Part shown: positions 8,372-17,656 of the stretch, in pieces
Layout of the letters: each line of letters begins with the position of its first letter
Position numbering within the stretch: the first letter of the stretch is position 1
NCBI GenBank assembly: GCA_902778105.1
Contig: CACYWN010000021.1
Span: forward strand, 17,339 to 81,338
Length of the DNA: 64,000 bases
Origin: an uncultured Bacteroidia bacterium
GTDB taxonomy: Bacteria > Bacteroidota > Bacteroidia > Bacteroidales > UBA932
Reading direction: 5' to 3'
Program-made: the position numbers and the translations under genes
The notes under the pieces: generated by a model
Database searches by the model: none
Told to the model about the DNA's origin: nothing
Seen by the model: only the letters and a program-made list of their open reading frames with translations

Positions 8372-9247
8372 TTACCGCCTCGGATGATGCGCGAGCACGG
8401 CCGCCTGCCAGGTGGAGGAGTCGATGTGGGTGTATATCTCGGTGGTGAGGATGGATTCGTGGCCGAGCATCTCCTGGACGATCCTGAGGTCCGCCCCGCC
8501 TTCGATCAGGTGGGTGGCGAAGGAATGGCGGAAGGTGTGCGGGGAAATCTCCTTGTGGATGCCGGCGGCCATCGCCTGGTTTTTCACGACGTTGAACACG
8601 TAGACGCGGCTGAGCGGGCGGCCGGCACGGTTGAGGAACAGGACGTCCTCGAAGGAACGGGCCGCCGGTTCCGGCCTGGAGGGCAGATAGTTCCGGATGG
8701 CTTCCGCGGCCATTTCCCCCAAGGGGACGATCCGTTGTTTGTTCCCTTTGCCGATGACGTCGACATAGCCCTCGTCCAGATGGACATGCGAGATCCGCAG
8801 GCCGGTGCACTCGCTTACGCGGAGGCCGCAGCCGTACAGCACTTCCAGGATGGCGCGGTCGCGGGGACCGGAGGGTTTCCGGAGGTCCACCGAACGGATG
8901 ATGGCATCGACCTCCTCCACCGACAGGACGGCGGGGAGGTATTTCCCCAGCTTGGGGGCGTCGATGCGGTCACAGGGGTTGTCCTTCAGGTCGCCTTCCT
9001 CGATGCACCAGTTGAAAAAGGAGCGGAAGGAACTGAGCATCCGGGCCTGGGAGCGCTTGGAAAGCCCTTTTTCGATCCGTTCCGACAGGTATCGCTCCAA
9101 CTCCGGCGTCCCGATGTCGGCCGGACGGTACCCTTCGAAGGCTTCCAGCAACCCTTCCACGTCCCGGGAGTAGGATGCCACCGTGTTCGGCGACATCCCC
9201 CTCTCGATCCGCAGGTAGTTGCGGAAGTCCTCGGCGATGCGGCCCAT
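8372..9247 (-). CDS. xerD: Tyrosine recombinase XerD-type
   Basis: Resolves chromosome dimers at dif. The 291-residue protein has the N-terminal SAM-like core-binding domain (NYLRIERGMSPNTVASYSRDVEGLL) and an intact catalytic domain: Arg in YGCGLRVSE, Lys in GKGNKQR, HTFRHSFATH, and LGHESILTTEIYTHI with the nucleophilic Tyr. Its length and context (start overlapping the stop of the upstream gene by 1 bp) fit a housekeeping recombinase, in contrast to the degenerate one at 37 kb. Confidence 0.92.
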   Translation of the reverse strand: MGRIAEDFRNYLRIERGMSPNTVASYSRDVEGLLEAFEGYRPADIGTPELERYLSERIEKGLSKRSQARMLSSFRSFFNWCIEEGDLKDNPCDRIDAPKLGKYLPAVLSVEEVDAIIRSVDLRKPSGPRDRAILEVLYGCGLRVSECTGLRISHVHLDEGYVDVIGKGNKQRIVPLGEMAAEAIRNYLPSRPEPAARSFEDVLFLNRAGRPLSRVYVFNVVKNQAMAAGIHKEISPHTFRHSFATHLIEGGADLRIVQEMLGHESILTTEIYTHIDSSTWQAAVLAHHPRR

Positions 9248-11241
9248 CAGAGCGTGCCGTACTTCCTGCCGTACGCGAGCATCTGCCCGATGTAGTCGTC
9301 GGAGTAGACGATTTCGTAGTCCACCACCTTCCCATCCTTTTCGACGGGACGGATTTCCGGGTTGATGAATCCGCCGTAGGGCTTCAGCTCCAGGGCGTCA
9401 TAGCGCTCCTTCACTTCCTTGTGGAGGGTCGGGTCGATGTGGACGGCATAGGTCTCGATGAGATGCTTGCCGGCGGCGTAGTCGCCTTCGGACTTGATGC
9501 GCTGGATCTCGGCCAGCAGCTGGGCGAACAGGCCGCGGAGCTTCCCGTAGTCATTGACTACGAAATAGGTCTTGCCGTCACGGACTTTCTTTTCGATGAC
9601 GTTGTCGGCGGCACCCTTCTCATAGCACCACTCGGCGACGAGTTTGCGGTTCTGCATGTGGGCCTCGGTGTTGGGGCGGCCCAGCTCCACGCGGTTGAAC
9701 TGTACCATCAGGCCATTGCGGATGTAGCTGTCGTATTCCGCCTTGTAGGCTTCCGGGTCGGGCATGATGCCCAGCTCGACCATCTTGGGATCGGCCGTGT
9801 AGTAGAGTCCGAACAGGTCGGCGCGGGCTTCCTCCAAGGCGGAGGCGTATTCGCCCATCGCCGTGGTGGACACGCCGGGCAGGAGCTGTCCGGAGCCGTG
9901 GCCCAGGCACTCGTGGAGGTCGGTGTGGATCTCATCGGCGACGGTGCCCCATTTCCTGGAGCGCTCGACTTCCGCCTCGTCCCAGGCGAATTCGCTGAGG
10001 ACGCTCTTCGGGAATTCCTGTGCGGAATAGTCGTAGGTATGGGTGATGTTCGCGATGGTCACGCTCTTGGAGCCGTGCTCCTTGCGGATCCAGTCGGCGT
10101 TCGGGAGGTTGATGCCGATCGGGGTGGACGGATAGCTGTCACCGGCGAGGCACACGGCGTTGATGACCTTGGCGGAAACGCCCTTGACCACAGCCTTGCG
10201 GAAACGCGGGTCCACGGGAGAATGGTCCTCGAACCACTGGGCGTTGGCGCTGAGTTTCTCCGTGCGGGCCGATGCCTCGAAGTCCTTGATATTCACGTAG
10301 CCTTCCCAGGAACCCTTGCGGCCCAGCGGGTCATTGTAGTCCTCGACGAAGCCGTTGATGAAATCCACGGTGCCGATGGTATCCTTGACCCATTCGATGT
10401 TGAATTCGTCCCACTTGCGGAGGTCGCCGGTGCGGTAGTAGTCCACCAGGAGGCCCAGGGCGCGGGCCTGGATGTCGTTCTCGGCCACTTCCTTCGCCTT
10501 CAGGAGCTCGTCGCAGATCTTTTCGAGGGCGGGGGAGTAGATGCCGCCGACCTTCCAGGGCATTTCACGGACGATGCCGTCCGGGCCCTTGACGACCTTG
10601 GTGTTGAGGCCGTAGGAGATGGGACAGGGGTCCTTCGGGTCCACGATGCCGGCATAGTATTTCTCCACTTCGTCCCGGGTGACCCCGTCATAGAAGTTCA
10701 CGGCGGACAGGGCGACGATGTCGCCGGAAGTCTCGGTGGACCGGCGCTGGGGATATCTTTCCGGGTTGTAGATGACGTCCAGCAGGTCCGCGTCCTCGAT
10801 GCCGACGGCTTTCAGCAGGCCAGCGAAGTAATCCTGGGGGCAGGCCGGGAAGAACTTGTCCTCGGCATAGTGGTGGTGCATGCCGTTGGAAAAGAACAGA
10901 CGCTTGGCGTAGACGAGGAAGTTCTGGAAATCAGCACCTTCCCGGTCTCCCTGGTAGTTTTCCAGGATGCTTTCCACGGCGTGGCGCACGCGGAGGTTCT
11001 CCTTGCAGTTCTGGTCCCAGAGGATGTCCCGGCCGAACTTGGCGGCTTCGGCCAGGTGGTAGGCATATTCTTTCTGCTTGAGCGTCAGGCTGTCCCAGCC
11101 GGGGACCTGGTAACGCATCACCTTGAGGTCGGCGAAGGTGTCGACTGTATAGCGGAAGGGCTCTTCCGACTTCTTTTCCGAGCAGGCGCCGACGGCGGCC
11201 ACGGCTCCGATTGTCATCATCATCTTGAAGAAACGTTTCAT
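9247..11241 (-). CDS. Dipeptidyl-peptidase III family lipoprotein (M49)
   Basis: Removes dipeptides from the N terminus of short peptides. The zinc motif HECLGH is near residue 442, followed about 50 residues later by the conserved EEARAD glutamate. The N terminus MKRFFKMMMTIGAVAAVGAC is a lipoprotein signal with lipobox VGAC, so the enzyme is exported and membrane-anchored, unlike the cytosolic eukaryotic form. The 664-residue length is typical. It is transcribed with xerD, which starts on its stop codon, and diverges from the C11 peptidase gene. Confidence 0.9.
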   Translation of the reverse strand: MKRFFKMMMTIGAVAAVGACSEKKSEEPFRYTVDTFADLKVMRYQVPGWDSLTLKQKEYAYHLAEAAKFGRDILWDQNCKENLRVRHAVESILENYQGDREGADFQNFLVYAKRLFFSNGMHHHYAEDKFFPACPQDYFAGLLKAVGIEDADLLDVIYNPERYPQRRSTETSGDIVALSAVNFYDGVTRDEVEKYYAGIVDPKDPCPISYGLNTKVVKGPDGIVREMPWKVGGIYSPALEKICDELLKAKEVAENDIQARALGLLVDYYRTGDLRKWDEFNIEWVKDTIGTVDFINGFVEDYNDPLGRKGSWEGYVNIKDFEASARTEKLSANAQWFEDHSPVDPRFRKAVVKGVSAKVINAVCLAGDSYPSTPIGINLPNADWIRKEHGSKSVTIANITHTYDYSAQEFPKSVLSEFAWDEAEVERSRKWGTVADEIHTDLHECLGHGSGQLLPGVSTTAMGEYASALEEARADLFGLYYTADPKMVELGIMPDPEAYKAEYDSYIRNGLMVQFNRVELGRPNTEAHMQNRKLVAEWCYEKGAADNVIEKKVRDGKTYFVVNDYGKLRGLFAQLLAEIQRIKSEGDYAAGKHLIETYAVHIDPTLHKEVKERYDALELKPYGGFINPEIRPVEKDGKVVDYEIVYSDDYIGQMLAYGRKYGTL

Positions 11242-11258
11242 AGGGTTTTAATTTGGTG

Positions 11259-11266
11259 CAAAAATA
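11259..11266 (-). promoter_or_regulatory. -7 box for the M49 peptidase gene
   Basis: TATTTTTG on the minus strand, about 18 bp upstream of the ATG at 11241. It forms a divergent pair with the box at 11280. Confidence 0.6.
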
Positions 11267-11279
11267 TGAAATTAATCAT

Positions 11280-11287
11280 TAACTTTG
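11280..11287 (+). promoter_or_regulatory. -7 box for the C11 peptidase gene
   Basis: TAACTTTG, ending about 9 bp before the ATG at 11297, so the mRNA would have almost no 5' untranslated region. Confidence 0.55.
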
Positions 11288-11296
11288 CCAAGATAT

Positions 11297-12580
11297 ATGA
11301 GAAAAGTCCGGCTCATACTGATGTCTCTCCTTCTCCTGCTGTTCGCTTCCTGCGAGCGGGAAGGAACCGACGTGACCCTCTCCGTGGGCCCTTTCGGGGC
11401 GGAGACCCGGAAGGTGCTGCTGCTGTATGAAGCGGGTTTCAATTCCCTGGGTACGGACATCCGCCGCAATATCGAGACGCTGAAGGAGGGATATCTCCCC
11501 GGTAAAGGCCGTCACGACGATGTCCTTCTCGTCTTCAGCCATCTTCCCGTCAAGAGCCGGGCCTATACCCAGGCTACCGCTCCTGCCCTGGTCCGGATGT
11601 ACCGGGCGAACGATATCATCGTGACGGATACCCTCAAGGTCTGGCCGGAAGGGACGGTGGCAGCGGATGCCGCCTTGGTGAACGAAGTGTTCACCACCGT
11701 CAGGGACCTGTTCCCGGCGGCGGGTTACGGCGCCGTCCTTTCTTCCCATGCGACAGGCTGGCTTCCGGAAGGCTATTTCAGCAATCCCAAGCCGTATGAG
11801 GGCAATGACCGGGGCGGCGGGAGCATCGACATATGGAGCGCATCCCGGAAGAAGACTTTCGGACAGGAGTATTATACCGACGGCAAGAAAACCAAGGAAA
11901 TCGAACTGAAGGACCTTGCCGCCGCCATTCCCTACCACCTGGACTACATCCTTTTCGACGCCTGCCTGATGGCTTCGGTGGAAGTGGCCTGGGAACTGCG
12001 GAACGTATGCACCTATCTTGCCGCCGCTCCCTGTGAAATCCCGGCGGCCGGATTCAACTACAAGACGTTGACCCAGCATCTGCTCGAGCCGGAGGTTCCT
12101 GACCTGAAAGGAGCCTGCGAGGACTATTTTTCCCAGTACGAGCACGATACCACTTACGGTGCTGCCATCACCATGCTGGACTGCCGCGCCCTGGATCCCC
12201 TGGCTTCCGTGTGCAGGGACCTTTTCTCCCGGTATCGGGATGCCATCCGCAACGTCTCCGGCAAAAACGTCCAGGTTTACGACCGTATTTCGGGCGGCAA
12301 GAATTACCTGGCCTTCTTCGACTTGAAGGATCTTCTCCGGGAAGCGGGCGCCTCCCCGTCCGATCTGCAGGACCTGCAGGACGCCCTGGACGCCGCCACC
12401 GTGTACGAGGCCCATACCGCCCAATTCATCAACATCTCCCTGACGCGCTGCTGCGGCCTGTCCGTGTATCTCCCTTCCTATCCGGATTACAGGAAGGACA
12501 CTTATCACGGGACGGAGTTCCTGGACGGTTTCTATAAAGAAAATGTTGCCTGGAACCAGGCTACGATGCTCGTGGAATAA
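11297..12580 (+). CDS. Clostripain-type (C11) cysteine peptidase lipoprotein
   Basis: The 427-residue product starts with a lipoprotein signal (MRKVRLILMSLLLLLFASC). Catalytic-dyad candidates are the His of LSSHATGW near residue 150 and the Cys of LFDACLMAS near residue 222, the standard C11 arrangement. Such proteases cut after Arg or Lys. The ATG at 11297 is preferred over an upstream in-frame TTG because it leads directly into the signal peptide and follows the -7 box. The gene is single and diverges from the M49 peptidase gene. Confidence 0.87.
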   Translation: MRKVRLILMSLLLLLFASCEREGTDVTLSVGPFGAETRKVLLLYEAGFNSLGTDIRRNIETLKEGYLPGKGRHDDVLLVFSHLPVKSRAYTQATAPALVRMYRANDIIVTDTLKVWPEGTVAADAALVNEVFTTVRDLFPAAGYGAVLSSHATGWLPEGYFSNPKPYEGNDRGGGSIDIWSASRKKTFGQEYYTDGKKTKEIELKDLAAAIPYHLDYILFDACLMASVEVAWELRNVCTYLAAAPCEIPAAGFNYKTLTQHLLEPEVPDLKGACEDYFSQYEHDTTYGAAITMLDCRALDPLASVCRDLFSRYRDAIRNVSGKNVQVYDRISGGKNYLAFFDLKDLLREAGASPSDLQDLQDALDAATVYEAHTAQFINISLTRCCGLSVYLPSYPDYRKDTYHGTEFLDGFYKENVAWNQATMLVE

Positions 12581-12623
12581 GTCCGGGCCGGTTCCAGGCT
12601 CTCATTGCCCCTTCTAAAAAAGA

Positions 12624-12749
12624 AAAAGCACACCCATTCCTGAATGATAGAGCTGAGCGCATGCGCTTGTTCGTTTCCTTCATTCTGAAAACGGGGAAAA
12701 GAACATGAATAGATGAAATACTGTCTCTGACTCGTTCTAATGCTCTTTT
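12624..12749. repeat. REP dimer downstream of RAYT1, 53-20-53 bp
   Basis: Units 12624-12676 and 12697-12749 are separated by a 20-bp spacer (12677-12696). Ends are of the aaaagaac / gttcgttt type, different from the RAYT2 family. The spacer ends gaaaacgggg, as does the spacer of the dimer on the other side of the gene. It fills the interval 12581-12836. Confidence 0.75.
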
Positions 12750-12836
12750 GTTTTTGTCTATCAGGTTCCCAAGACAGCTCTTTTTGCAGATTTCGATGAA
12801 GGGGTACGGACCGTCCCTGGTTCGCAAAACACTGAC

Positions 12837-13736
12837 TCAGTGGAATACTGCCTCTATGATGGCCGGATTCATCTTGACGGCCCGGGCCAGCTGCTTTCGG
12901 GACAATGTTCGACGGTTCTGCCACAGTATTTTTGCAACCTCAATGCGTTCCGCTTGGGTCAGTTTCGGAATGCGGCGTCCGAACCGCCGTTCGCTTTCTG
13001 AATTGGCTTCCTCATTCAGTTCGGAATCGCCCCTTTTTTCAAGAAATACCCTTGCGTCGTGAGCTTCCTGCTCCGCCAAGTCCTTTTTCCTGACAAACAG
13101 GAAAGAAATGAACCTTTTGGGAGAGCCGAATAGCCTCTGGACAGCATCGGCATCCACAAAGCAGCGGGGAAGGACCATTCCGTTTTCATCTAACTGCCAG
13201 TCGTCCGGAATCGCTATCCGGGTGCGGAATAGCATCCATTTTTGGCGGACGGTCAAGTCACCGACCCGCTTCACCGGGCGATCGGAAGCCGGATGAAAAA
13301 ACAGCCGGCCCACGCCCCAGGGATAATCCTCAGGCAAGAACGGATACCCGGCGTCCATGGGATTCCGGAAAACGTAGATGATTTTTTGCATCAGTTCGAT
13401 GTCGTCCCGAATGGGTTCCGGGTGGATCCAGATCCCATCATTCAACAGGTAGTCCCTTCCGGTACGATGGAAATACATGGTCAACAACCTTTTCATTTGG
13501 ATTGTGAACGAGGCGATGTCTTCCGCCTTGCCTTGGGTGATGAGATGGAAATGGGTATCCATTACAACAGGACAATATACACGGAGTTTGTATCTGTGGG
13601 CCAGTACGGCGATCAGATTCATTGCAAAAACCTTGTCTTTCGGTAATTCGAATAGGACGGACACCCGGGTCCCATCCGAACAGATGTGGTAGCAATCCTG
13701 AACAGGATGCCGTTCCCACTGCACATAACTCTCCAT
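12837..13736 (-). CDS. REP-associated tyrosine transposase, RAYT 1
   Basis: A single-stranded-DNA Y1 (HUH) nuclease of the IS200/RAYT type. The HUH motif is MDTHFH with His62 and His64; the candidate nucleophile is Tyr121 in IIYVFRNPMDAG, followed by the RAYT-typical PEDYPWG. A C-terminal extension of about 100 residues ends in a helix-turn-helix-like RRTLSRKQLARAVKMNP. I chose the ATG at 13736, giving MESYVQWERHPVQ, because the paralogue at 18836 begins the same way. The gene is tightly flanked by repeat dimers on both sides. RAYTs excise and join REP palindromes in other bacteria. Confidence 0.87.
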   Translation of the reverse strand: MESYVQWERHPVQDCYHICSDGTRVSVLFELPKDKVFAMNLIAVLAHRYKLRVYCPVVMDTHFHLITQGKAEDIASFTIQMKRLLTMYFHRTGRDYLLNDGIWIHPEPIRDDIELMQKIIYVFRNPMDAGYPFLPEDYPWGVGRLFFHPASDRPVKRVGDLTVRQKWMLFRTRIAIPDDWQLDENGMVLPRCFVDADAVQRLFGSPKRFISFLFVRKKDLAEQEAHDARVFLEKRGDSELNEEANSESERRFGRRIPKLTQAERIEVAKILWQNRRTLSRKQLARAVKMNPAIIEAVFH

Positions 13737-13929
13737 CACAAATCGTTTTTGCAAAGATCGGAAGAAAAAACCGGACGAGCCGTTTTTAAACGTTTATCTG
13801 AAAAAACGCCATCTGAACTGTATTCCATGGACATTTTATCAACAAATGGCTGGAATAACATGTTAAAACAATCGGCACGATAAGGCAAGGCAGTTATCAG
13901 TTGCCCTTTTGCTCCTTTTTTGAGAAAGG

Positions 13930-14055
13930 GAGCGAACGCCAAGTGGCAAATAATGCACTATGATTAAGCATTGTGTTCGTTTCCCCCAAATTAAAAACGG
14001 GGAAAAGAACACGAGATATAGATATGGGCCAAGAATCACAACTCCCTGTGCGTTT
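13930..14055. repeat. REP dimer upstream of RAYT1, 53-20-53 bp
   Basis: Units 13930-13982 (ending gttcgttt) and 14003-14055 (starting aaaagaac) with a 20-bp spacer cccccaaattaaaaacgggg. Outer ends are weaker matches than the inner ends. It occupies most of the gap between RAYT1 and the next gene. Confidence 0.75.
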
Positions 14056-14103
14056 TGTTTGGACAAAAGTTCAGGGAGCCGTTCAATTCGAAGTTGCTGA
14101 GCG

Positions 14104-14688
14104 CTAGAACCGCAGCGCCATGCCCACACCGGAAGGTGTCGGGCCGAAGGTGAGTTCGGCCGCAGGGGTGACGGGAGGAAGACCGGCCGCATCGCAGGAT
14201 GCGGCAAGGTTGCGGAGACGGTGGTTCCCGACACAGAGAAGGACGACGCCGGTCGTGCCGACAGCGATGCCGGCCAGCATCGCCGCACCGCCGATCTGGA
14301 CCCGGGGACCCATGTCGTCCCACATCTTGTCCACGGCCTCCTGGCCGCCGATGGCGGCGAAAATCGAACCGACCACACCGGCCAGCAGATAGACTCCGCC
14401 ATAACAGAGTCCGGCGACGGCCAGGGTATAGCCGCCGGCCGTGAGTCCGATTCCCCAGCCCCGCTGGTCTACGTACCGGTCCCATTCGGCGACCATTTCC
14501 GCACCGCCGACCTGGTCCAGCAGGGCGCGCGTCGTTTCCTGGTCCAGTTTTTCTCCCAGGACGGCGATTCGCGCCCCTTTCATTTTCAGGTCACCCTGAT
14601 GCCATTCGGGAACATACTGGGCATGGCCATTCAGGCAGGCCAGGGAAAAGACGAAGACGATCAGCAGGATCCGTAAAAATGGTTTCAT
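14104..14688 (-). CDS. Exported protein of unknown function with glycine-rich membrane segments
   Basis: I do not recognise this 194-residue protein. It has a signal peptide (MKPFLRILLIVFVFSLACLNGHAQ), a short soluble part (YVPEWHQGDLKMKGARI) and two glycine/alanine-rich hydrophobic stretches (GWGIGLTAGGYTLAVAGLCYGG and AAMLAGIAVGTTGVVLLCVG), then ends in an aromatic residue (GMALRF) as envelope proteins often do. The frame is open upstream, but the ATG at 14688 follows the -7 box and starts the signal peptide. It partly overlaps no other gene once this start is used. Confidence 0.6.
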   Translation of the reverse strand: MKPFLRILLIVFVFSLACLNGHAQYVPEWHQGDLKMKGARIAVLGEKLDQETTRALLDQVGGAEMVAEWDRYVDQRGWGIGLTAGGYTLAVAGLCYGGVYLLAGVVGSIFAAIGGQEAVDKMWDDMGPRVQIGGAAMLAGIAVGTTGVVLLCVGNHRLRNLAASCDAAGLPPVTPAAELTFGPTPSGVGMALRF

Positions 14689-14712
14689 CGACGCAAGCAG
14701 TTGGTTCTTTCG

Positions 14713-14720
14713 CAAAAATA
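14713..14720 (-). promoter_or_regulatory. -7 box for the gene at 14104-14688
   Basis: TATTTTTG on the minus strand, about 25 bp upstream of the ATG; it lies a few bases inside the intergenic space before the helix-hairpin-helix gene. Confidence 0.5.
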
Positions 14721-14728
14721 GGAAATTA

Positions 14729-15646
14729 TCACGGGTCGGCAAGCAGGCAGCGGGATAATTTCGCATAATGGTCTTCCGAAAGGATGCCGGCCTTGTGCAG
14801 TCCCTCGACCGTCCAGGCTTCCCTGGGTTGGTGGGCGCGGTACAGGACGACCGAATGCGCTTCTTCCTTCGAAAGATAGGGATGGCGGGCCAAATCGGCC
14901 TCGGAGAGTGTCCAGAGGGGGTAAGGTGTCGGTTTTGAACAGGCGATCAGGTCTTTCAGCCCGTCATATTTCTCCTGGTCGAAATGATAGATGTCCATCA
15001 GCTGCTCCGGGTGGGAATAGCCGCCGAGTTCCTTCCGGTAGGAGACCATCTTCGCGGCGAAATACGGCCCGATGCCCGGAAGTGTCTCGAAGGCGGCGCT
15101 GTCGGCCCGGTTGATGTCGATCCGGGGAATGTCGATATAAGGCTGCAGCCGCTCAAAGACGGAATCGGCTACCACATAGGATCTGGCGAAATCCGACGGA
15201 CGGCGGAAACGGCCGCCTTTGGCCCGGTAGTTCAGGATGGACTGCGCCTGCTTCTCGGAGAAGCCCAGCCGCATCAAGTCCTCCAGCGAAGCCGTGTTCG
15301 GATTGAACCGGAAGGACTCCACCCGGCGGGGGGACGCTTTCTCCCGGATGCGGACGGCTTCGGGCGCGTGCTCCGACTGTTTCCGGACCGTAACCATGCC
15401 CTGGACCGGCTCCGAAGGCCGTCCGGAGGGATGGCTCCCCGCATCCTGCCCGGACAGGATTTCCTCCGCCAGGGCCCGGTCCACGACGTACACCGTGTCC
15501 GGCCGGTCCCGGTCCGCTACGATACGGGTCACGGCCGCCTTGTGGACGAACAGGGCGACTTGATAACCGATGATCAGGAAAACGAGCGCGATGGCGCCTA
15601 CCGTGAAACTACGAGTCGGATTCTTCTGTCTCTTCCCCTCTTCCAT
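14729..15646 (-). CDS. ComEA-like helix-hairpin-helix membrane protein
   Basis: A 305-residue protein with one N-terminal transmembrane helix (FTVGAIALVFLIIGYQVALFV) and helix-hairpin-helix repeats: FNPNTASLEDLMRLGFSEKQA near residues 113-135, and INRADSAAFETLPGIGPYFAAKMV near 178-202, followed by a third degenerate copy. Such proteins bind double-stranded DNA, and in competent bacteria ComEA captures incoming DNA outside the membrane. Whether this one does so is unknown. It overlaps the end of rsmI by 38 bp, so translation is likely coupled. Confidence 0.82.
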   Translation of the reverse strand: MEEGKRQKNPTRSFTVGAIALVFLIIGYQVALFVHKAAVTRIVADRDRPDTVYVVDRALAEEILSGQDAGSHPSGRPSEPVQGMVTVRKQSEHAPEAVRIREKASPRRVESFRFNPNTASLEDLMRLGFSEKQAQSILNYRAKGGRFRRPSDFARSYVVADSVFERLQPYIDIPRIDINRADSAAFETLPGIGPYFAAKMVSYRKELGGYSHPEQLMDIYHFDQEKYDGLKDLIACSKPTPYPLWTLSEADLARHPYLSKEEAHSVVLYRAHQPREAWTVEGLHKAGILSEDHYAKLSRCLLADP

Positions 15647-16346
15647 AGCGCTTCTTTTTGACAGGTTTTACCGGCTCCGCGCCGGCGACGACAAGGACGA
15701 TTTCGCCTTTGGGTTCATGCTCCCGGAACCAGGCGGCGACTTCCTGGAGGGAGCCCCTGCGATGCTCCTCGTGCATTTTGGATATCTCTCGGGCGACAGA
15801 ACAACGGCGATCCGGTCCGAAATGCTCCGCCAGCTGTTCCAGCGTCTTGACGAGCCGGTATGGCGATTCATAGAAAACCATCGTGCGGGTCTCCGCCTCC
15901 AGCGCGGTCAGGAGCGTCTGCCGTCCCTTTTTCTGCGGAAGGAAGCCCTCGAAGCAGAAACGGTCGCAGGGCAGGCCGGAGGAAACGATGGCCGGGATGC
16001 AGGCCGTCGCTCCGGGAAGGGTCTGCACCTCGATTCCTTCCTCCGCACACGTGCGGGCCAGCAGGAAACCGGGATCGGAGATGCCGGGCGTGCCGGCATC
16101 GCTGATGAGGGCGACGTTCAGTCCCCCCAGGATGCGTTCCTTCACCAGCTGGACGGTCTGGTGCTCGTTGAACTTGTGATGCGACTGCAAGGGCCGCCGG
16201 ATGTCATAATGATGCAGGAGGACCGAGCTCGTACGCGTGTCCTCCGCCAGGATCAGGTCGGCTTCCTTCAGGACCTGGACCGCCCGGAAGGTCATGTCTT
16301 CGAGATTCCCGACCGGCGTCGGGACGATATACAGCTTTCCCGCCAT
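15609..16346 (-). CDS. rsmI: 16S rRNA (cytidine-1402 2'-O)-methyltransferase
   Basis: Methylates the ribose of C1402 in the decoding centre. The 245-residue protein has the tetrapyrrole-methylase fold with VPTPVGNLEDMT at the N terminus, AEDTRTS, HKFNEH, and the SAM-binding ISDAGTPGISDPG and PGATACIPA loops. A lysine/arginine-rich tail (PVKKKRYGRGEE) follows. Its start overlaps the stop of the upstream gene by 1 bp and its end overlaps the ComEA-like gene. Confidence 0.95.
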   Translation of the reverse strand: MAGKLYIVPTPVGNLEDMTFRAVQVLKEADLILAEDTRTSSVLLHHYDIRRPLQSHHKFNEHQTVQLVKERILGGLNVALISDAGTPGISDPGFLLARTCAEEGIEVQTLPGATACIPAIVSSGLPCDRFCFEGFLPQKKGRQTLLTALEAETRTMVFYESPYRLVKTLEQLAEHFGPDRRCSVAREISKMHEEHRRGSLQEVAAWFREHEPKGEIVLVVAGAEPVKPVKKKRYGRGEETEESDS

Positions 16347-17032
16347 CAGCCCAGTTTCTTGCGGATGGCCATCATGAAGTTGTAGACGATGTCGGACTTG
16401 AAGTTCCAGTCCGGGAAGGTCTCCACCAGATAGTCGACGGCTTCGTCCAGGGTGCCCATGGCATTGAGGGTGCCGATCGTCTGGTCATAGAGGGCGTAGT
16501 CTTCCTTGAACAGGGTGCCGATGAAAAGGGCTCTGTCATACAGGGAGATGCCGCTGCGGATGTTCTTGACCGCCACGCCGGGTTTGTCCAGCCGCCACGC
16601 CATCCTTTCCGTATCCGGTTTCGGGGCAGCCGGCTTCACCGGTGGAACGGGTGCCGGTTCCTCCGGATCGGGCGCAGGTACTTCGAACACGCGCACGGGC
16701 TGCTCAGGTGCCGGTTCCACAGGCAGATCCTCGACAACCGGCCCGGGCTCGACCGGCAGGTCCTCCGGAACCAGGTCGGGCTCCTCCGGAAGGGGTGCAG
16801 GCTCTTCCGGCTGGGATGCAGGTTCTTCCGGCAGGTCGGCCACGCCGATTTCCATGTCCGTGAAATCAACTTCGTCCGGCGCGGGTTCCGGGGCAGGTTC
16901 CGCCGCGGCCTCTTCCTCGGCGGCAAGCCGCTGGTACGCAGCGAGCTGGTCCTCCAGCCCCCGGATCTGGTCCTTGAGCGAAGCGATGGCCGCTTCGATT
17001 TCTCTCAAGATTTCTGTGCTGTTTTTCTCCAT
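16346..17032 (-). CDS. Coiled-coil, Pro/Glu-rich protein of unknown function
   Basis: A 228-residue protein in three parts: an N-terminal coiled coil (ILREIEAAIASLKDQIRGLEDQ), a low-complexity linker of PEEPAP and PVEP repeats from about residue 45 to 135, and a conserved-looking C-terminal domain starting near LDKPGVAVKNIRSGISLYDRALFIGTLF and ending MMAIRKKLG. The C-terminal block is of a type common in Bacteroidetes hypothetical proteins. No signal peptide is visible, so it is likely cytoplasmic. It is the first gene of an rsmI operon and diverges from tdk. Confidence 0.75.
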   Translation of the reverse strand: MEKNSTEILREIEAAIASLKDQIRGLEDQLAAYQRLAAEEEAAAEPAPEPAPDEVDFTDMEIGVADLPEEPASQPEEPAPLPEEPDLVPEDLPVEPGPVVEDLPVEPAPEQPVRVFEVPAPDPEEPAPVPPVKPAAPKPDTERMAWRLDKPGVAVKNIRSGISLYDRALFIGTLFKEDYALYDQTIGTLNAMGTLDEAVDYLVETFPDWNFKSDIVYNFMMAIRKKLG

Positions 17033-17039
17033 AAATGAC

Positions 17040-17047
17040 TATCTTTG
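17040..17047 (+). promoter_or_regulatory. tdk -7 box
   Basis: TATCTTTG ending 28 bp before the tdk ATG, matching TAnnTTTG. Confidence 0.55.
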
Positions 17048-17075
17048 TCCAAGTCAACATTAGCAAAGTAAGGAA

Positions 17076-17654
17076 ATGTTTTTGGAAAACACAAGAAAAT
17101 CGGGCTGCATTGAAGTGATCTGCGGTTCGATGTTCTCCGGCAAGACGGAGGAACTCATCCGGAGGCTCAAGCGCGCCCAGTTCGCCAAGCAGAAAATCGC
17201 CACGTTCAAGCCCACCATCGACAAGCGCTATTCGGACCTGGATGTCGTCTCGCACGATTCCCACAGCATTTCCTGCACCCCCATCAAGTCTCCTTCCCGG
17301 ATGCTCCAGATCGACCCGGACGTGGAGGTCGTCGGAATCGACGAAGCCCAGTTCTTCGACGAGAGCATCATCTCCGTCGCCCAGGAACTGGCCGGCCGCG
17401 GCATCCGTGTGATCATCGCCGGACTGGACACCGACTTCCTGGGGAAGCCCTTCGGCCCGATGCCCGGTCTCATGGCCATCGCCGAGGACGTCCAGAAGGT
17501 CCATGCCATCTGCGTCCGCTGCGGCTCCCTTGCGAACCATTCCCACCGTCTGTCCGCCAGCAAGAAACTGGTCGTCCTGGGAGAAAAGGACACCTATGAG
17601 CCACTCTGCCGCGATTGCTACAACAAGGCGCTGAAGGAAGACCAGGAGGGATAG
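17076..17654 (+). CDS. tdk: Thymidine kinase
   Basis: Phosphorylates thymidine in the salvage pathway. The 192-residue protein is of the type II (human TK1-like) family: P-loop GSMFSGKT at residues 17-24, Walker [11 protein letters not shown], the lasso loop [15 protein letters not shown], and zinc-binding cysteine pairs CVRC and CRDC. It is followed 2 bp later by a lipoprotein gene on the same strand. Confidence 0.96.
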   Translation: MFLENTRKSGCIEVICGSMFSGKTEELIRRLKRAQFAKQKIATFKPTIDKRYSDLDVVSHDSHSISCTPIKSPSRMLQIDPDVEVVGIDEAQFFDESIISVAQELAGRGIRVIIAGLDTDFLGKPFGPMPGLMAIAEDVQKVHAICVRCGSLANHSHRLSASKKLVVLGEKDTYEPLCRDCYNKALKEDQEG

Positions 17655-17656
17655 CT